A stretch of 64,000 nucleotides of DNA, taken from contig JALEKD010000011.1 in NCBI GenBank assembly GCA_022769285.1, forward strand, positions 16,046 to 80,045. The letters run 5' to 3'. Numbering within the stretch: position 1 is the first letter of the stretch; each line of letters opens with the position of its first letter. The translations under genes and the position numbers were made by a program. Shown in pieces: positions 1-9,276 of the stretch. This DNA is from Prevotella sp. (GTDB lineage: Bacteria > Bacteroidota > Bacteroidia > Bacteroidales > Bacteroidaceae). Below the pieces are notes generated by a model. That model did not search any database. It had not been told where the DNA came from and saw nothing but the letters and a program-made list of their open reading frames with translations.

Positions 1-51
1 CAGGCTGACTTCCGGTATCATATTTAAAAACTGACTATAATCTATATTCAT
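1..51 (-). CDS. nuoN: NADH-quinone oxidoreductase subunit N, N-terminal fragment
   Basis: Only the first 17 codons lie in the window, reading MNIDYSQFLNMIPEVSL from the ATG at 51 on the minus strand. NuoN is one of the three antiporter-like proton-pumping membrane subunits of complex I and normally follows nuoM. The position, 30 bases after the nuoM stop, and the continuing minus-strand operon support the assignment; too little is visible to identify it from sequence alone. Confidence 0.8.
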   Translation of the reverse strand, partial: MNIDYSQFLNMIPEVSL

Positions 52-81
52 TTTTCTCTAATATCGTTGTATCGTTAAACA

Positions 82-1587
82 TTACAGTTGGGCTATCGCG
101 GTGAAGTTACCGATGTGCTGGATGATGGGCCCCACGGCATCGTAGATAATCTCCTGTGCCCAGAAGGGGGCTGTACCCAGTCCGGCCACGCAGAAGATGA
201 GTCCGCCCACGGCTAAGCGCTCGTCCCAAGTGGCATCCTTGAGCTTGAGGAACTCTGGGTTAGGTATCTTCTGGAACAGTATCTTGCCAACGACACGCAG
301 GATGTACACAGCCGTGATGACGATAGACGTACAGGCTATGATGGTACATGCGCGGTGGAAGGTATCAGCGTTTTCGAACGAACCGATGAAGATGCTCATC
401 TCGGCTACGAAACCAGAGAAGCCCGGCAGACCTAAGTTGGCCAGACCGGCCACCACATACGATACAGCCAGGAAGGGCACTACCTTCATCAGACCGCCTA
501 AGTAACGCACGTCGCGCGTGCCGGCACGGTGGTATATCATACCGATAACGGCAAAGAAGAGGGCGGTCATCAGACCGTGTGAGAGCATCTGGATTACGGC
601 ACCGGTGATGGCGGTCTGGGTTACCATGCACAGGGCGAAGAGCACCATGCCGCAGTGTGACACTGAGCTATAGGCATTGATGTACTTCAGGTCGGTCTGT
701 ACACAGGCCGAGAGGGCTCCGTAGACCACCGAGATGGTGGTGAGTATCAGGAATACGGGTGCCCAGGTGTCCAGAGCCTCGGGCATCAGGTACATGGCTA
801 TGCGGAAACAGCCATAGCCGCCTAACTTCATCAGCACGCCGGCATGGAGCATAGACACGGCCGTCGGGGCACTCGCATGACCGTCGGGCGACCATGTGTG
901 GAACGGGAACAGGGCGCCCAGGACGCCAAACCCGATGAAAAGGAACGGGAAGAAAATGTTCTGAACCTTTGCGGGAATGTTGGCCATGGCAGCTATCTCG
1001 TTAACGTTCATCGTGGTGGCTCCGCTGAAGAAGTATATGGCCAGGATGCCGATGATGAGCAGGGCCGAACCGCCCATGAGCATCAAGGTGAGCTTCATGG
1101 CTGCATATTCCTTGGCTCCGGTTCCCCATACGCCGATAAGCAGGTACATGGGGATGAGGGCCACCTCGTAAAACATGAACATGGTGAACATGTCGGTAGA
1201 GATGAAGAAACCGAACACACCCGTGCTGAGCAGGGTGAACCACAGGAAGTACTCCTTGTGCTGCGAGATGGCCTGCCAGGAGGCAAAGGTTCCGGTGAAA
1301 ACGATGATGGCCGAGAGTAGGAGCATCACGACCGATATACCGTCGACACCTACGCTGTAGGCGATGTGCAGGGGCGCAAACCAAGGCGCACTGTAGGTAA
1401 ACAGCATGGGCGCGGTGTTGCCGGCATGGCGCATCTGGATAAATGTAACGGTAAGCCAGATGGCAAGGATCAGCAGGGCGCTGGCGCCAGTTACCATTAC
1501 GCCGCGTACCTGAGCCAGGTTCTTAGAAAACCAGAGCCCGATGAGCATCAGGACGGGAATGACTACGAATAATGTTAATATACTCAT
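82..1587 (-). CDS. nuoM: NADH-quinone oxidoreductase subunit M
   Basis: Antiporter-like inner-membrane subunit of respiratory complex I that carries one proton channel. The 501-residue protein is almost entirely hydrophobic helices, the usual length for NuoM. Expected charged residues are present: Glu141 in FMFYEVALIPMYLLIGVWG and a lysine at about 254 in the HAGVLMKLGGYG segment. It lies 13 bases downstream of nuoL and just upstream of nuoN, in the standard L-M-N order. Identity is secure from the family pattern and operon position; nothing looks truncated or frameshifted. Confidence 0.96.
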   Translation of the reverse strand: MSILTLFVVIPVLMLIGLWFSKNLAQVRGVMVTGASALLILAIWLTVTFIQMRHAGNTAPMLFTYSAPWFAPLHIAYSVGVDGISVVMLLLSAIIVFTGTFASWQAISQHKEYFLWFTLLSTGVFGFFISTDMFTMFMFYEVALIPMYLLIGVWGTGAKEYAAMKLTLMLMGGSALLIIGILAIYFFSGATTMNVNEIAAMANIPAKVQNIFFPFLFIGFGVLGALFPFHTWSPDGHASAPTAVSMLHAGVLMKLGGYGCFRIAMYLMPEALDTWAPVFLILTTISVVYGALSACVQTDLKYINAYSSVSHCGMVLFALCMVTQTAITGAVIQMLSHGLMTALFFAVIGMIYHRAGTRDVRYLGGLMKVVPFLAVSYVVAGLANLGLPGFSGFVAEMSIFIGSFENADTFHRACTIIACTSIVITAVYILRVVGKILFQKIPNPEFLKLKDATWDERLAVGGLIFCVAGLGTAPFWAQEIIYDAVGPIIQHIGNFTAIAQL

Positions 1588-1600
1588 GATAGTTTATGCT

Positions 1601-3553
1601 CTAAAGACAAAGAAGGATTAATGATATAGCTACGCTGCCCGTGATAAACCACACAGCGTACTGCCGTACGTCGCCACTCTGCCATGGACGGATGCTCTCG
1701 CCGGCTTCCTGGGTGCTCCAGGCCATGAAGTTCATCGCGCCGTCAATGACGTGGCGGTCAAACCATGCAATGGGCTTAGAGAAGAGGCCGAATACAATCT
1801 GGTGAGTGAAGAACTGCCAGGCATCGTCTATATAGAAACGGTTGAGGGCCGCCTTGTGCAGGCGGGGCAGCTTCTTGGCCAGGGTGTCGGCCAGCGGGGT
1901 CTTCTTGGGGGCATACATATAGGTGGCTAAGGCTATGCCGATAATGGCCACGATAATGCTGGTGGTGGCCACCTGGGCATTGATGTGTATGTCGTAGCTC
2001 TGGCCAGTGGCCGAGATGAAGTGTCCGAATGGTATCAGACCGGCCACACACGAGATGGCGGCCAAGAATACCAGCGGACCCCACATTACGAAGGGTACTT
2101 CCTGTGGTTTGCGGCGGTTCTCAGGGTCAAGCTCGTAGTAGCTCTGGCCCCAGAATATCACGTAGTAGAGTCGGAACATGTAGAAAGCGGTCATACCGGC
2201 AACCAGGGTCATAAAGTAGCCCATAAAGGGTGAGAACTGGAAGCAGGCGGTAATGATTTCGTCCTTAGAGAAGAAACCGGCGAACGGGGGAATACCTGCG
2301 ATGGCCAGACAGCCTATCAGGAAGCAGATGTTCGTGATGGGCATGTACTTGTGAAGTCCACCCATGTACTCCTTGAAGTTACTGCCGATGATAACGATAA
2401 TGGCACCAGAGCAGAGGAAGAGCAGGGCCTTGAACATGGCATGTGTGAAGAGGTGGAACATGCCGGCCATATAGCCCAGACCACCCTCGTGGTTATCTAT
2501 GGCGGTACATACGCCGAGGGCCACCAACATGTAGGCTATCTGAGAGATGGTAGAAAAGGCCAAGCCTCTCTTGATGTCGCGCTGGCAGCATGCTACGGCT
2601 GCAGCGTAGAACGCGGTGAACGCAGCGATGTAAGCTACCCAGTGCAGGGCATTGGGGGCGTACTGTACCCAGATAGGGAACAGGCTCGCTACCTGATATA
2701 CACCGGCCACAACCATGGTGGCGGCATGGATGAGGGCCGACACAGGCGTAGGGCCTTCCATAGCATCGGGCAACCAGATGTGCAGGGGGAACATGGCACT
2801 CTTACCGGCACCACCGATAAACATCAGGAACAGGGCCGTAGGCAAGATGAACGCTGCGCCGGGCAGGGTAGATGCCAAGGTGGCATCGGCTGTCTGGTCG
2901 TAGTTGAATGTGCCTACATAGAAGCTGTAGAAGAGAATACCGATTAGGAAGAACAGATCAGCGAAGCGCGTTACGATAAAGGCTTTCTTGCTGGCGTGTA
3001 CAGCGGCATGCTTGGGGTAATAGAAACCGATAAGCAGGTACGAGCATACGCCCACTAACTCCCAGAACAGGTACATCTGGAAAATATTAGTAGCCACTAC
3101 CAGGCCCAGCATGGACATGGTGAACAGGCTGAGGTACGCGTAGAAGCGCTGGAAACCCTTCTCGTAGCCCTCGACCTTATAGTGCTCGTCGCGCTCGGCC
3201 ATGTAGCCAAAGGAGTATATGTGTACCATAAAGCTCACTGTTGTAATGACGATAAGCATCATCACGCTGATGGGAGTGAGCCTGAAACCTATATTAAAGG
3301 TAAGCAGGTCATTAAACTTCAGCCACGTCAGGTTGAATACCGTTTCCGTGGGGTACAGGCCGGTGGCAGCGTTTCTTCCTATGGCGAAGAAATACTCATA
3401 GGCAGTGTACACAGACATGCCGAAGACACATCCCAGTACGATGGTGCCAATGACGCCGGCTACCTGCTTCTTCATCTTCATGCCCGTAAGTCCCAGTACC
3501 AGGAAGCTGAGCAGCGGCAGAAGAAGTATTAAAAATGCATAACTGTAATTCAT
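1601..3553 (-). CDS. nuoL: NADH-quinone oxidoreductase subunit L
   Basis: Largest antiporter-like subunit of complex I, the distal proton pump, with the long lateral amphipathic helix that braces the membrane arm. The 650-residue protein is hydrophobic throughout and contains the family segment DAMEGPTPVSALIHAATMV and the conserved LFWELVGVCSYLLIGFY helix with its glutamate. A less conserved C-terminal part, roughly residues 480-650, matches the lateral helix region. The gene lies between nuoK and nuoM with short gaps, consistent with one transcript. Confidence 0.97.
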   Translation of the reverse strand: MNYSYAFLILLLPLLSFLVLGLTGMKMKKQVAGVIGTIVLGCVFGMSVYTAYEYFFAIGRNAATGLYPTETVFNLTWLKFNDLLTFNIGFRLTPISVMMLIVITTVSFMVHIYSFGYMAERDEHYKVEGYEKGFQRFYAYLSLFTMSMLGLVVATNIFQMYLFWELVGVCSYLLIGFYYPKHAAVHASKKAFIVTRFADLFFLIGILFYSFYVGTFNYDQTADATLASTLPGAAFILPTALFLMFIGGAGKSAMFPLHIWLPDAMEGPTPVSALIHAATMVVAGVYQVASLFPIWVQYAPNALHWVAYIAAFTAFYAAAVACCQRDIKRGLAFSTISQIAYMLVALGVCTAIDNHEGGLGYMAGMFHLFTHAMFKALLFLCSGAIIVIIGSNFKEYMGGLHKYMPITNICFLIGCLAIAGIPPFAGFFSKDEIITACFQFSPFMGYFMTLVAGMTAFYMFRLYYVIFWGQSYYELDPENRRKPQEVPFVMWGPLVFLAAISCVAGLIPFGHFISATGQSYDIHINAQVATTSIIVAIIGIALATYMYAPKKTPLADTLAKKLPRLHKAALNRFYIDDAWQFFTHQIVFGLFSKPIAWFDRHVIDGAMNFMAWSTQEAGESIRPWQSGDVRQYAVWFITGSVAISLILLCL

Positions 3554-3561
3554 TGCTCTTT

Positions 3562-3873
3562 TTAGAATTTCATGTTTTCAATACTGTTCACCTGGTCACT
3601 GTGGTAGTTACGGTAAACATTAATAATAATAGCCAGAGCCACGGCGGTCTCAGCGGCGGCCACACCGATGGAGAACAGTGTGAAGAAGAAACCCTCAAGC
3701 TGCCCTGGGAACAGGATGCGGTTAATCACCGCGAAGTTCAGATCGACCGAGTTGAGTACCAACTCTACCGAGATGAGCATGGCTATAAGGTTGCGGCGGG
3801 TAACAAACCCGAATACGCCGATGAAGAACAGCAGCGAGCTAACCACGAAGTACAATTCTACGGGTATTGTCAT
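3562..3873 (-). CDS. nuoK: NADH-quinone oxidoreductase subunit K
   Basis: Small membrane subunit of complex I with three transmembrane helices, homologous to MrpC and mitochondrial ND4L. The 103-residue product starts MTIPVELYFVVSSLLFFIG and has the conserved glutamates in the second and third helices (MLISVELVLNSVDLN and VAAAETAVALA). The ATG at 3873 is chosen because it overlaps the nuoJ stop in an ATGA arrangement and has a GGAGGA ribosome site just upstream; an upstream in-frame start would run into nuoJ. Such a clear Shine-Dalgarno site is not typical in Bacteroidota. Confidence 0.95.
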   Translation of the reverse strand: MTIPVELYFVVSSLLFFIGVFGFVTRRNLIAMLISVELVLNSVDLNFAVINRILFPGQLEGFFFTLFSIGVAAAETAVALAIIINVYRNYHSDQVNSIENMKF

Positions 3874-4391
3874 TTCTGATCCTCCTTTCTTGCAATCATT
3901 ATGCCTCCGATGATACATGCCAGCAGGAATACTGATATGAACTCGAAGGGAAGTACATACTGGTATTTCTCAGAACCTACCAGGGCGTTGCCTATTACGT
4001 CCATGCTGATTTCCTTGTCTGCCAGCTTGGCGGCCTCGTTGATAAACTGGTTCTTGAGGATTACGGCCACTACGGTGGCCAGGCCTATGATCGATATGAG
4101 GGCACCGCCCACTACGCGGTTGCCTTTAAGCCGCTCTACCATACCCTGCAGGGTGCGCTTGCTGACCAACTGTATGGCAAAAACGTACAGCACGGTGATG
4201 CCACCGGCATACACGGCAATCTGCGCAGCGCCTAAATAGGTGTAGTCGAGCAGGAAGAACATACCGGCGATACCGAAGAGTACAAAGAGCAGATAAGTGG
4301 CTGCGCGCATGATGCGCTTGGTCATCACACACATGATGGCTGAGCCAAGAATGACTACGGCCAGAATACAGAACATTACAAGATTTGCCAT
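3870..4391 (-). CDS. nuoJ: NADH-quinone oxidoreductase subunit J
   Basis: Membrane subunit of complex I (ND6 equivalent) with about five transmembrane helices and the pi-bulge helix that links quinone chemistry to proton transfer. The 173-residue protein has the typical IMRAATYLLFVLFGIAGMFF and YLGAAQIAVYAGGITVLYVF segments. It overlaps nuoK by four bases and follows nuoI after seven bases, so translation is probably coupled. Confidence 0.95.
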   Translation of the reverse strand: MANLVMFCILAVVILGSAIMCVMTKRIMRAATYLLFVLFGIAGMFFLLDYTYLGAAQIAVYAGGITVLYVFAIQLVSKRTLQGMVERLKGNRVVGGALISIIGLATVVAVILKNQFINEAAKLADKEISMDVIGNALVGSEKYQYVLPFEFISVFLLACIIGGIMIARKEDQK

Positions 4392-4398
4392 AATCTAT

Positions 4399-4929
4399 TT
4401 ACTTGGTTTTAGTGTTAAACTTACCGATTACGAGGGGAGCGCCACCATCGATGAGGTTGGGCAGGCTGCCGCCCTTGTAGACCTCTTTGTCCAAGTGGAA
4501 CACCAGTTTCTCGCGGTCGAAGACTGCGTTCTCAAAGTCGTTGACGAATTTGATGGCGCCGAAGTTGCAGGCGTTCACGCAGAGTTCGCAGAACATGCAG
4601 TCGCCCAAGTCGTACTGATAGTCGACGAGCTTGCGCTTCTTCTTGCCAGTCTCAGGGTCCTCTACCATCTCAGTAGTAATCTTGATGGTGTCGTTCGGAC
4701 ACGATTTCTCACAAAGAGTACAGCCCACGCACTTGTAGCTCTCGTCCTCGTTGCGCTCAAACACCAAGCGGCCACGGAAGCGGGGAGACACATGGAGTGT
4801 AGTCTTGCGGTTCTCAGGATACTGCTCGGTGCTCTTGGGTGTGAAGTACTCCTTCATGGTAGTCTTCATACCCACGGCGAGGGTCTTCACACCCTCGGCA
4901 ATACCTTTGAAATATGAATTGTTAGACAT
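4399..4929 (-). CDS. nuoI: NADH-quinone oxidoreductase subunit I, 4Fe-4S protein
   Basis: Peripheral ferredoxin-like subunit carrying two 4Fe-4S clusters that pass electrons toward cluster N2 in NuoB. Two complete motifs are visible: Cys67, 70, 73 and 77 in CVGCTLCEKSCPND, and Cys111, 114, 117 and 121 in CMFCELCVNACNFGAI. The 176-residue length is normal. A stretch at 85-103, rich in acidic then basic residues, separates the motifs. The gene lies between nuoH and nuoJ. With no nuoEFG here, electrons must reach NuoI from another donor. Confidence 0.96.
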   Translation of the reverse strand: MSNNSYFKGIAEGVKTLAVGMKTTMKEYFTPKSTEQYPENRKTTLHVSPRFRGRLVFERNEDESYKCVGCTLCEKSCPNDTIKITTEMVEDPETGKKKRKLVDYQYDLGDCMFCELCVNACNFGAIKFVNDFENAVFDREKLVFHLDKEVYKGGSLPNLIDGGAPLVIGKFNTKTK

Positions 4930-4996
4930 ATTGTATTGTTTATCTGAATGTTAAATCCTATCTTGTTGTTATTATCAGGATGGTTGTAGCTGCGGC

Positions 4997-6082
4997 TTAT
5001 CCGTGTATGCCCAAGGCTACACATACGGTCATCAGTACCAGGATAATCAGTGACAACGGCATGAGATACTTCCATTCCAGCGTGAGTATCTGGTCGATAC
5101 GCAGACGGGGGAACGTCCAGCGTACCCACATCAACAACCATACCACGGCAAATGTCTTACCGAAGAACCATACGAAGCCTGGTATGGCGTTCATAACGGT
5201 ATCAAAGCCGGCTATACCTATATTAATAGGAGCCCAGCCGCCAAGGAACACCGTAGAGGCGATACCAGAGATAACGAAAAGGTTGAGGTATTCGGCCAGA
5301 TAGTAGAACCCGAAGCCCATACCCGAGTACTCGGTATGATAGCCGGCGGTCAGCTCGCTCTCAGCCTCGGCCAGGTCGAACGGGCCACGGTTGGCCTCGG
5401 CGTTGCCAGCCACCAGGAAAACCAAGAAAGCCAGTATGGCGGGAACATGTCCCTTGATGATGAGCCAGTTCCAAGGCCCTGTCTGAGCCTCGACAATGCC
5501 GCTCACCTGCATGGTGCCTGTGAGCACTACGGCAGAGATGAGGCAGAGTCCGAGAGACATCTCGTAGGAAATCATTTGTACGGCACCACGCATGGCCGAT
5601 ACCACGGAGTACTTGTTGTTAGAGCCCCAACCGGCCAAGAATATGCCCAGCACGCCAATAGAGCTGATGGCTGTGATGAGGAACACGCCGACATTGAAGT
5701 CGAGGATGTTGGCTCCTCTATTCCAAGGCAGGAACGAGAAGGTGCCCACTGAGGCGATGATTACGAGGAACGGCGCCAGGTAGTAGAGCATCTTGTCGGC
5801 TCTGTCTACGGCGAATATCTCCTTGATCAACATCTTGAGCACATCGGCAAACACCTGGAAGATACCCCAAGGGCCTACACGCATGGGGCCCAGGCGGCAC
5901 TGGAAATAGGCGCACACCTTGCGCTCCATGAAGATGAGCACGATAGCTATCAGGGCATAGGCAGTAAGAATACACACACCGACCAGCACGCACTCTATCA
6001 GTATCGACCAGAAGTCGCCAAGGCCCAGGGTCTGGCGGAGAAGGCTGTCGATAAATGTTGTTACTATCTTAAAATCAAACAT
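4997..6082 (-). CDS. nuoH: NADH-quinone oxidoreductase subunit H
   Basis: Membrane subunit forming the quinone-binding chamber at the junction of the complex I arms. The 361-residue hydrophobic protein carries the signature loops ERKVCAYFQCRLGP near residue 54 and PFDLAEAESELTAGYHTE in the central acidic loop. It lies 38 bases after nuoCD. A 67-base gap before nuoI is the largest gap around this gene, but no promoter is evident there. Confidence 0.97.
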   Translation of the reverse strand: MFDFKIVTTFIDSLLRQTLGLGDFWSILIECVLVGVCILTAYALIAIVLIFMERKVCAYFQCRLGPMRVGPWGIFQVFADVLKMLIKEIFAVDRADKMLYYLAPFLVIIASVGTFSFLPWNRGANILDFNVGVFLITAISSIGVLGIFLAGWGSNNKYSVVSAMRGAVQMISYEMSLGLCLISAVVLTGTMQVSGIVEAQTGPWNWLIIKGHVPAILAFLVFLVAGNAEANRGPFDLAEAESELTAGYHTEYSGMGFGFYYLAEYLNLFVISGIASTVFLGGWAPINIGIAGFDTVMNAIPGFVWFFGKTFAVVWLLMWVRWTFPRLRIDQILTLEWKYLMPLSLIILVLMTVCVALGIHG

Positions 6083-6120
6083 GCTATGTTCTCTTTTGTT
6101 ACTTACACATTATTATATTG

Positions 6121-7692
6121 TTATCTGTCCAGGTCAGGAATGACGAAGTCAATAGCAGCACCGGTAGTGATAAGGTCAGCTATCTTCTGGCCACGGAGCA
6201 TGGGGTCGAGGGCACCAGTAAGCGACAGGCCCATAGGGCGCATCTTCATGCGATAAGGCATCTTGTCGCCGTGAGAGTCGAGGTACACGCCGAACTCACC
6301 GCTGGCTCCCTCAACAGAGAAGTACCATTGGCCCTCGGGCACTTTGATGATGGGCTTCTGCTTGATGTAGAACTCGCCATCAGGGATATTGTCTATGAGC
6401 TGCTCAATAATGTCGAGGCTCTGGTAGAGCTCCTGGATATGGCAGTAATAGCGGTCCATCGAGTCACAGCCAGTCATGGTAATCTCCTTCCAGTCCACCT
6501 TGTCGTACAGGGCGTAAGGATGGCGCTTGCGGGTATCGTTCTTCCAGCCAGAAGCACGCCCGGCGGGACCTGTTACAGCATAGTTGATACAGTCTTCAAG
6601 TCCCATGGGGCCTACTCCCTCCAGGCGGTTGTGTGTAATAACGTTGTCGCCGAACACATCCAGATACTCCTGAATCATCGGGCGGAGGTATTTGCACAGA
6701 GTCTTAACGTTCTGGACAAAGTTAGGATCAATATCGGCCTGAAGACCACCTATGCGATAGTAGTTCTGGATGAGGCGACCACCGGTAGTTTCCTCCATCA
6801 CGTTGAGCACGTGCTCGCGGTCACGCATACAGTACAGGAAAGCTGTCAGGGCTCCCAGGTCCTGTGCTGTACAGCCCAGGTAGAGTAAGTGGGAGTCGAT
6901 ACGCTGGAGCTCGTCCATGATGGTGCGTATGTATAGGATGCGGTCGCTAAGTTCTATGCCCATAGCTTCCTCTATGACACCCACCAGAGCATGCCTGTGC
7001 ATCATGGCAGACAGATAATTGAGTCGGTCTGTCAGCGCCAGTGTCTGAGGATAGGTCATGGACTCCCACATCTTCTCTATTCCGCGGTGTATGTAACCCA
7101 GATGGGGGTATATACGCTTCACCGTCTCGCCGTTAACTACCGTCTGCAGACGCAGCACGCCGTGGGTAGAGGGGTGGTTAGGGCCGATGTTGACCACGTA
7201 GTCGTTGTCGTCGAAGAGACGCTTCTCGGTAGCCACCAGGTGACCGTCTTTATCGAGCGAGTACTCTACGGTAAAGTCGCTCTCAGGCTCATCGGTACAG
7301 GGGAAGCGGTTAGCCTCGGGGCTCATGTCGAAGTCCTTGCGCAGGGGATGCCCCTTGAAGTCGGTACGCAGGAAGAGCCTGCGCATATCGGGATGCCCCA
7401 GGAACTTAATGCCCACGAAGTCGTACACTTCGCGTTCCAGCAGGTCGGCCACGTGCCACAGGTTGATTACCGTGGGTATCACGTCCGAGCCATCTACCTT
7501 CTTGGCGATGGTCTTGACCGAGCAACGCTCGTTGTTCTGTGTGTTTTCGAGAATATATATACATCCGAGACCTTCCTCACCGAAGTCTTCACCGATGATG
7601 GTAACAAGGTAATCGAAGTGTTTCTCGTTCTTCAGCTTGGCCATTTCCGTGGCGAAGCTGTCAAAGCTCAGTTCTATATTGTTTAGCTTCAT
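6121..7692 (-). CDS. nuoCD: NADH-quinone oxidoreductase fused subunits C and D
   Basis: A fusion of the 30-kDa (NuoC) and 49-kDa (NuoD) subunits, which form the quinone-site side of the peripheral arm. The NuoC part covers about residues 1-145, including LEREVYDFVGIKFLGHPDMR. The NuoD part begins near residue 165, with the hallmark GPNHPSTHGVL at 170-180 and a [NiFe]-hydrogenase-like fold to the end, including the conserved C-terminal IDFVIPDLDR. The 523-residue length suits a fusion. C/D fusions are known in several bacterial groups, including Bacteroidota. Confidence 0.96.
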   Translation of the reverse strand: MKLNNIELSFDSFATEMAKLKNEKHFDYLVTIIGEDFGEEGLGCIYILENTQNNERCSVKTIAKKVDGSDVIPTVINLWHVADLLEREVYDFVGIKFLGHPDMRRLFLRTDFKGHPLRKDFDMSPEANRFPCTDEPESDFTVEYSLDKDGHLVATEKRLFDDNDYVVNIGPNHPSTHGVLRLQTVVNGETVKRIYPHLGYIHRGIEKMWESMTYPQTLALTDRLNYLSAMMHRHALVGVIEEAMGIELSDRILYIRTIMDELQRIDSHLLYLGCTAQDLGALTAFLYCMRDREHVLNVMEETTGGRLIQNYYRIGGLQADIDPNFVQNVKTLCKYLRPMIQEYLDVFGDNVITHNRLEGVGPMGLEDCINYAVTGPAGRASGWKNDTRKRHPYALYDKVDWKEITMTGCDSMDRYYCHIQELYQSLDIIEQLIDNIPDGEFYIKQKPIIKVPEGQWYFSVEGASGEFGVYLDSHGDKMPYRMKMRPMGLSLTGALDPMLRGQKIADLITTGAAIDFVIPDLDR

Positions 7693-7712
7693 TGTTCTTA
7701 TACCTTATTATA

Positions 7713-8438
7713 TTAATCAGCTAAGCCCTTCTTTGGGTCAAAGTCCTCGGGCACGTCAGTAACGATGATAGGCTTCTTGTTGCCCAGTTTCTCAGCATCG
7801 CTCAGGTTCTCGTTGCTCAGTCCGTGCAGTCCGCCCTGGCTCATGGAGAGTTCTTTCTCGTCGCGGGTCATCTTATGGTTGGCTCCGCCGAAGAATTTCT
7901 CTACCTTTACCTTGCGCTGCAGCTGCATCATGCCATAGAGGATAGCTTCCGGGCGCGGGGGGCAACCGGGTATATACACGTCTACGGGCACCAGCTCGCT
8001 GATGCCACGCACCACGTTGTAGCTCTTCTTGAATGGGCCGCCACTGATGGTACAGCCACCCACGGCCACCACATATTTAGGCTCAGCCATCTCGTCGTAC
8101 AGGCGCTTGAATACCGGTGCCATCTTGTTGGTAATGGTTCCGGCGCACATGATAAGGTCGGCCTGTCGGGGAGAGTTTCGTGTTACCTCAAAGCCGAACC
8201 GCGAGAAGTCATAGCGGGCACATCCCACAGCCATGAACTCGATGCCGCAGCACGAGGTACCAAAGGTGAGTGACCAGAGCGAGTTGCTTCGGCCCCAGTT
8301 GATGGCGGCATCGAGCGAACCCACCACTACATTAGCGCCGCCCTCGTTGAGCTCGGCTGCTATCTTCTCCAGGGTGTCATTGTCCTTAAACTCGTCGTAA
8401 GGGATACTCTTGATAGAGGCTCTGTTCTTTACTTCCAT
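7713..8438 (-). CDS. nuoB: NADH-quinone oxidoreductase subunit B
   Basis: Subunit holding iron-sulfur cluster N2, the last electron carrier before quinone. The four ligand cysteines are visible, numbering from MEVKNR: adjacent Cys63 and Cys64 in FGTSCCGIEFMAVGC, Cys129 in AVGGCTISGG and Cys159 in IPGCPPRPE. The start at 8438 is preferred because an AGGAG site lies just upstream and it overlaps the nuoA end by ten bases; the alternative start at 8459 adds seven residues. A C-terminal tail of about 60 residues beyond the core is charged and probably disordered. Confidence 0.96.
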   Translation of the reverse strand: MEVKNRASIKSIPYDEFKDNDTLEKIAAELNEGGANVVVGSLDAAINWGRSNSLWSLTFGTSCCGIEFMAVGCARYDFSRFGFEVTRNSPRQADLIMCAGTITNKMAPVFKRLYDEMAEPKYVVAVGGCTISGGPFKKSYNVVRGISELVPVDVYIPGCPPRPEAILYGMMQLQRKVKVEKFFGGANHKMTRDEKELSMSQGGLHGLSNENLSDAEKLGNKKPIIVTDVPEDFDPKKGLAD

Positions 8439-8779
8439 TCCAATGCTCCTTTCCGCCAAGCGTAAGCAAGGCCAAATACCAATACCAACAGGAAGAACCC
8501 GATGCTAATGAGTGCCAGGCTTCCAAATTGTCTTACGACTACAGCCCAGGGGTACAGCAACATGGTCTCAATGTCGAACACCAGGAACAGGATGGCGAAG
8601 AGGTAGTAGCCAATGTGTGCTGGCAGCCACGAACTGCCACGCGTTGGAATACCACACTCAAACGGCTCACCTTTTACCGGGTTGTACGAGCGCGGACCGA
8701 TTAGCTTGGCGATGACATAAGCAGCCACCACCAGGGTTACAGCCGTCAACACAACGGTAATCAACAAAGTGAAATTCAT
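8429..8779 (-). CDS. nuoA: NADH-quinone oxidoreductase subunit A
   Basis: First gene of the operon, a three-helix membrane subunit (ND3 equivalent). The 116-residue protein has the conserved loop YNPVKGEPFECGIPTRGSSW with the reactive cysteine and the helix LFAILFLVFDIETMLLYPWA. The ATG at 8779 (MNFTLLIT) is chosen because it begins at the expected first membrane helix; an upstream in-frame start would add 22 non-helical residues close to the promoter. Confidence 0.95.
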   Translation of the reverse strand: MNFTLLITVVLTAVTLVVAAYVIAKLIGPRSYNPVKGEPFECGIPTRGSSWLPAHIGYYLFAILFLVFDIETMLLYPWAVVVRQFGSLALISIGFFLLVLVFGLAYAWRKGALEWK

Positions 8780-8842
8780 AAAAAATATAACGTTATTATT
8801 AATGATTATCTGCGCAGATGGTGTTTTGACACCTTCAGTTTG

Positions 8843-8876
8843 CAAAGGTACTACTTTTTTTAGAACTTAACTCACT
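8843..8876 (-). promoter_or_regulatory. Promoter for the nuo operon
   Basis: On the minus strand, TACCTTTG at 8850-8843 is an exact match to the Bacteroidota -7 element TAnnTTTG. The -33 element is weak, with no clean TTTG about 20 bases upstream. It lies about 65 bases before the nuoA ATG and is the only convincing promoter seen for the ten nuo genes. Confidence 0.7.
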
Positions 8877-8987
8877 TTTTAACAGAAAAAGCGTGCGCGA
8901 CACCTATTAATAGCCAAAACACTTACCCTCATGGTTAGCCTATGTGGGCAGGGGGCACTCGCGGATGCCGAAATTGACGATTTTCTG

Positions 8988-9175
8988 AAAACTAAAAAGG
9001 TAAGAAGGTAAAAAGGCAAAAAGCGCTGGGGTGGCGATATCCCCAGGCGGCCCCCAAGTATTCCAAGGGTGATGGGAAAAGGCAAGCGTAGATGCTGTGG
9101 CCGTCTTTACCATTTGTCGCAATAGCCGCCCAGTTGCTATTGCTGCTTTTTTTACCTTCTTATCCTTTTACTATT
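8988..9175. repeat. Inverted AAGGTAAAA-type arms in a gene-free stretch
   Basis: At 8988-9021 the plus strand reads as purine-rich units of the type AAAAAGGTAAGAAGG. At about 9147-9175 the complementary pyrimidine form occurs (TTTACCTTCTTATCCTTTTA), so the two can pair. Between them are a small hairpin (CTGGGG...CCCCAG, about 9026-9046) and a segment with CCAAGGG and TGGGAAAAGGC that resembles 36.94 kb and, inverted, 30.13-30.17 kb. No convincing gene lies in 8851-9616. Confidence 0.6.
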
Positions 9176-9180
9176 CTCCG

Positions 9181-9276
9181 TAGTAACCGACCTTTTCGAT
9201 GCTGGGAGCCGTCATTAGCATACTGGAAGCCGTCATTAGAAACGTGGAGGCCGGTCTTTTTATTTCTCGTGATGAC
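9181..9276 (+). repeat. Dispersed intergenic repeat, copy A
   Basis: Two tandem cores of about 21 bases, CTGGGAGCCGTCATTAGCA at 9202-9220 and CTGGAAGCCGTCATTAGAA at 9223-9241, are followed by GGCCGGTCTTTTTATTTCTC at about 9249. A partial inverted counterpart (ACCGACCTTTTCGATG) precedes the cores. The same arrangement recurs near 30.07, 37.56 and 63.70 kb, always between genes. A reading frame of 131 codons crosses it but has no protein-like features. Confidence 0.8.
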
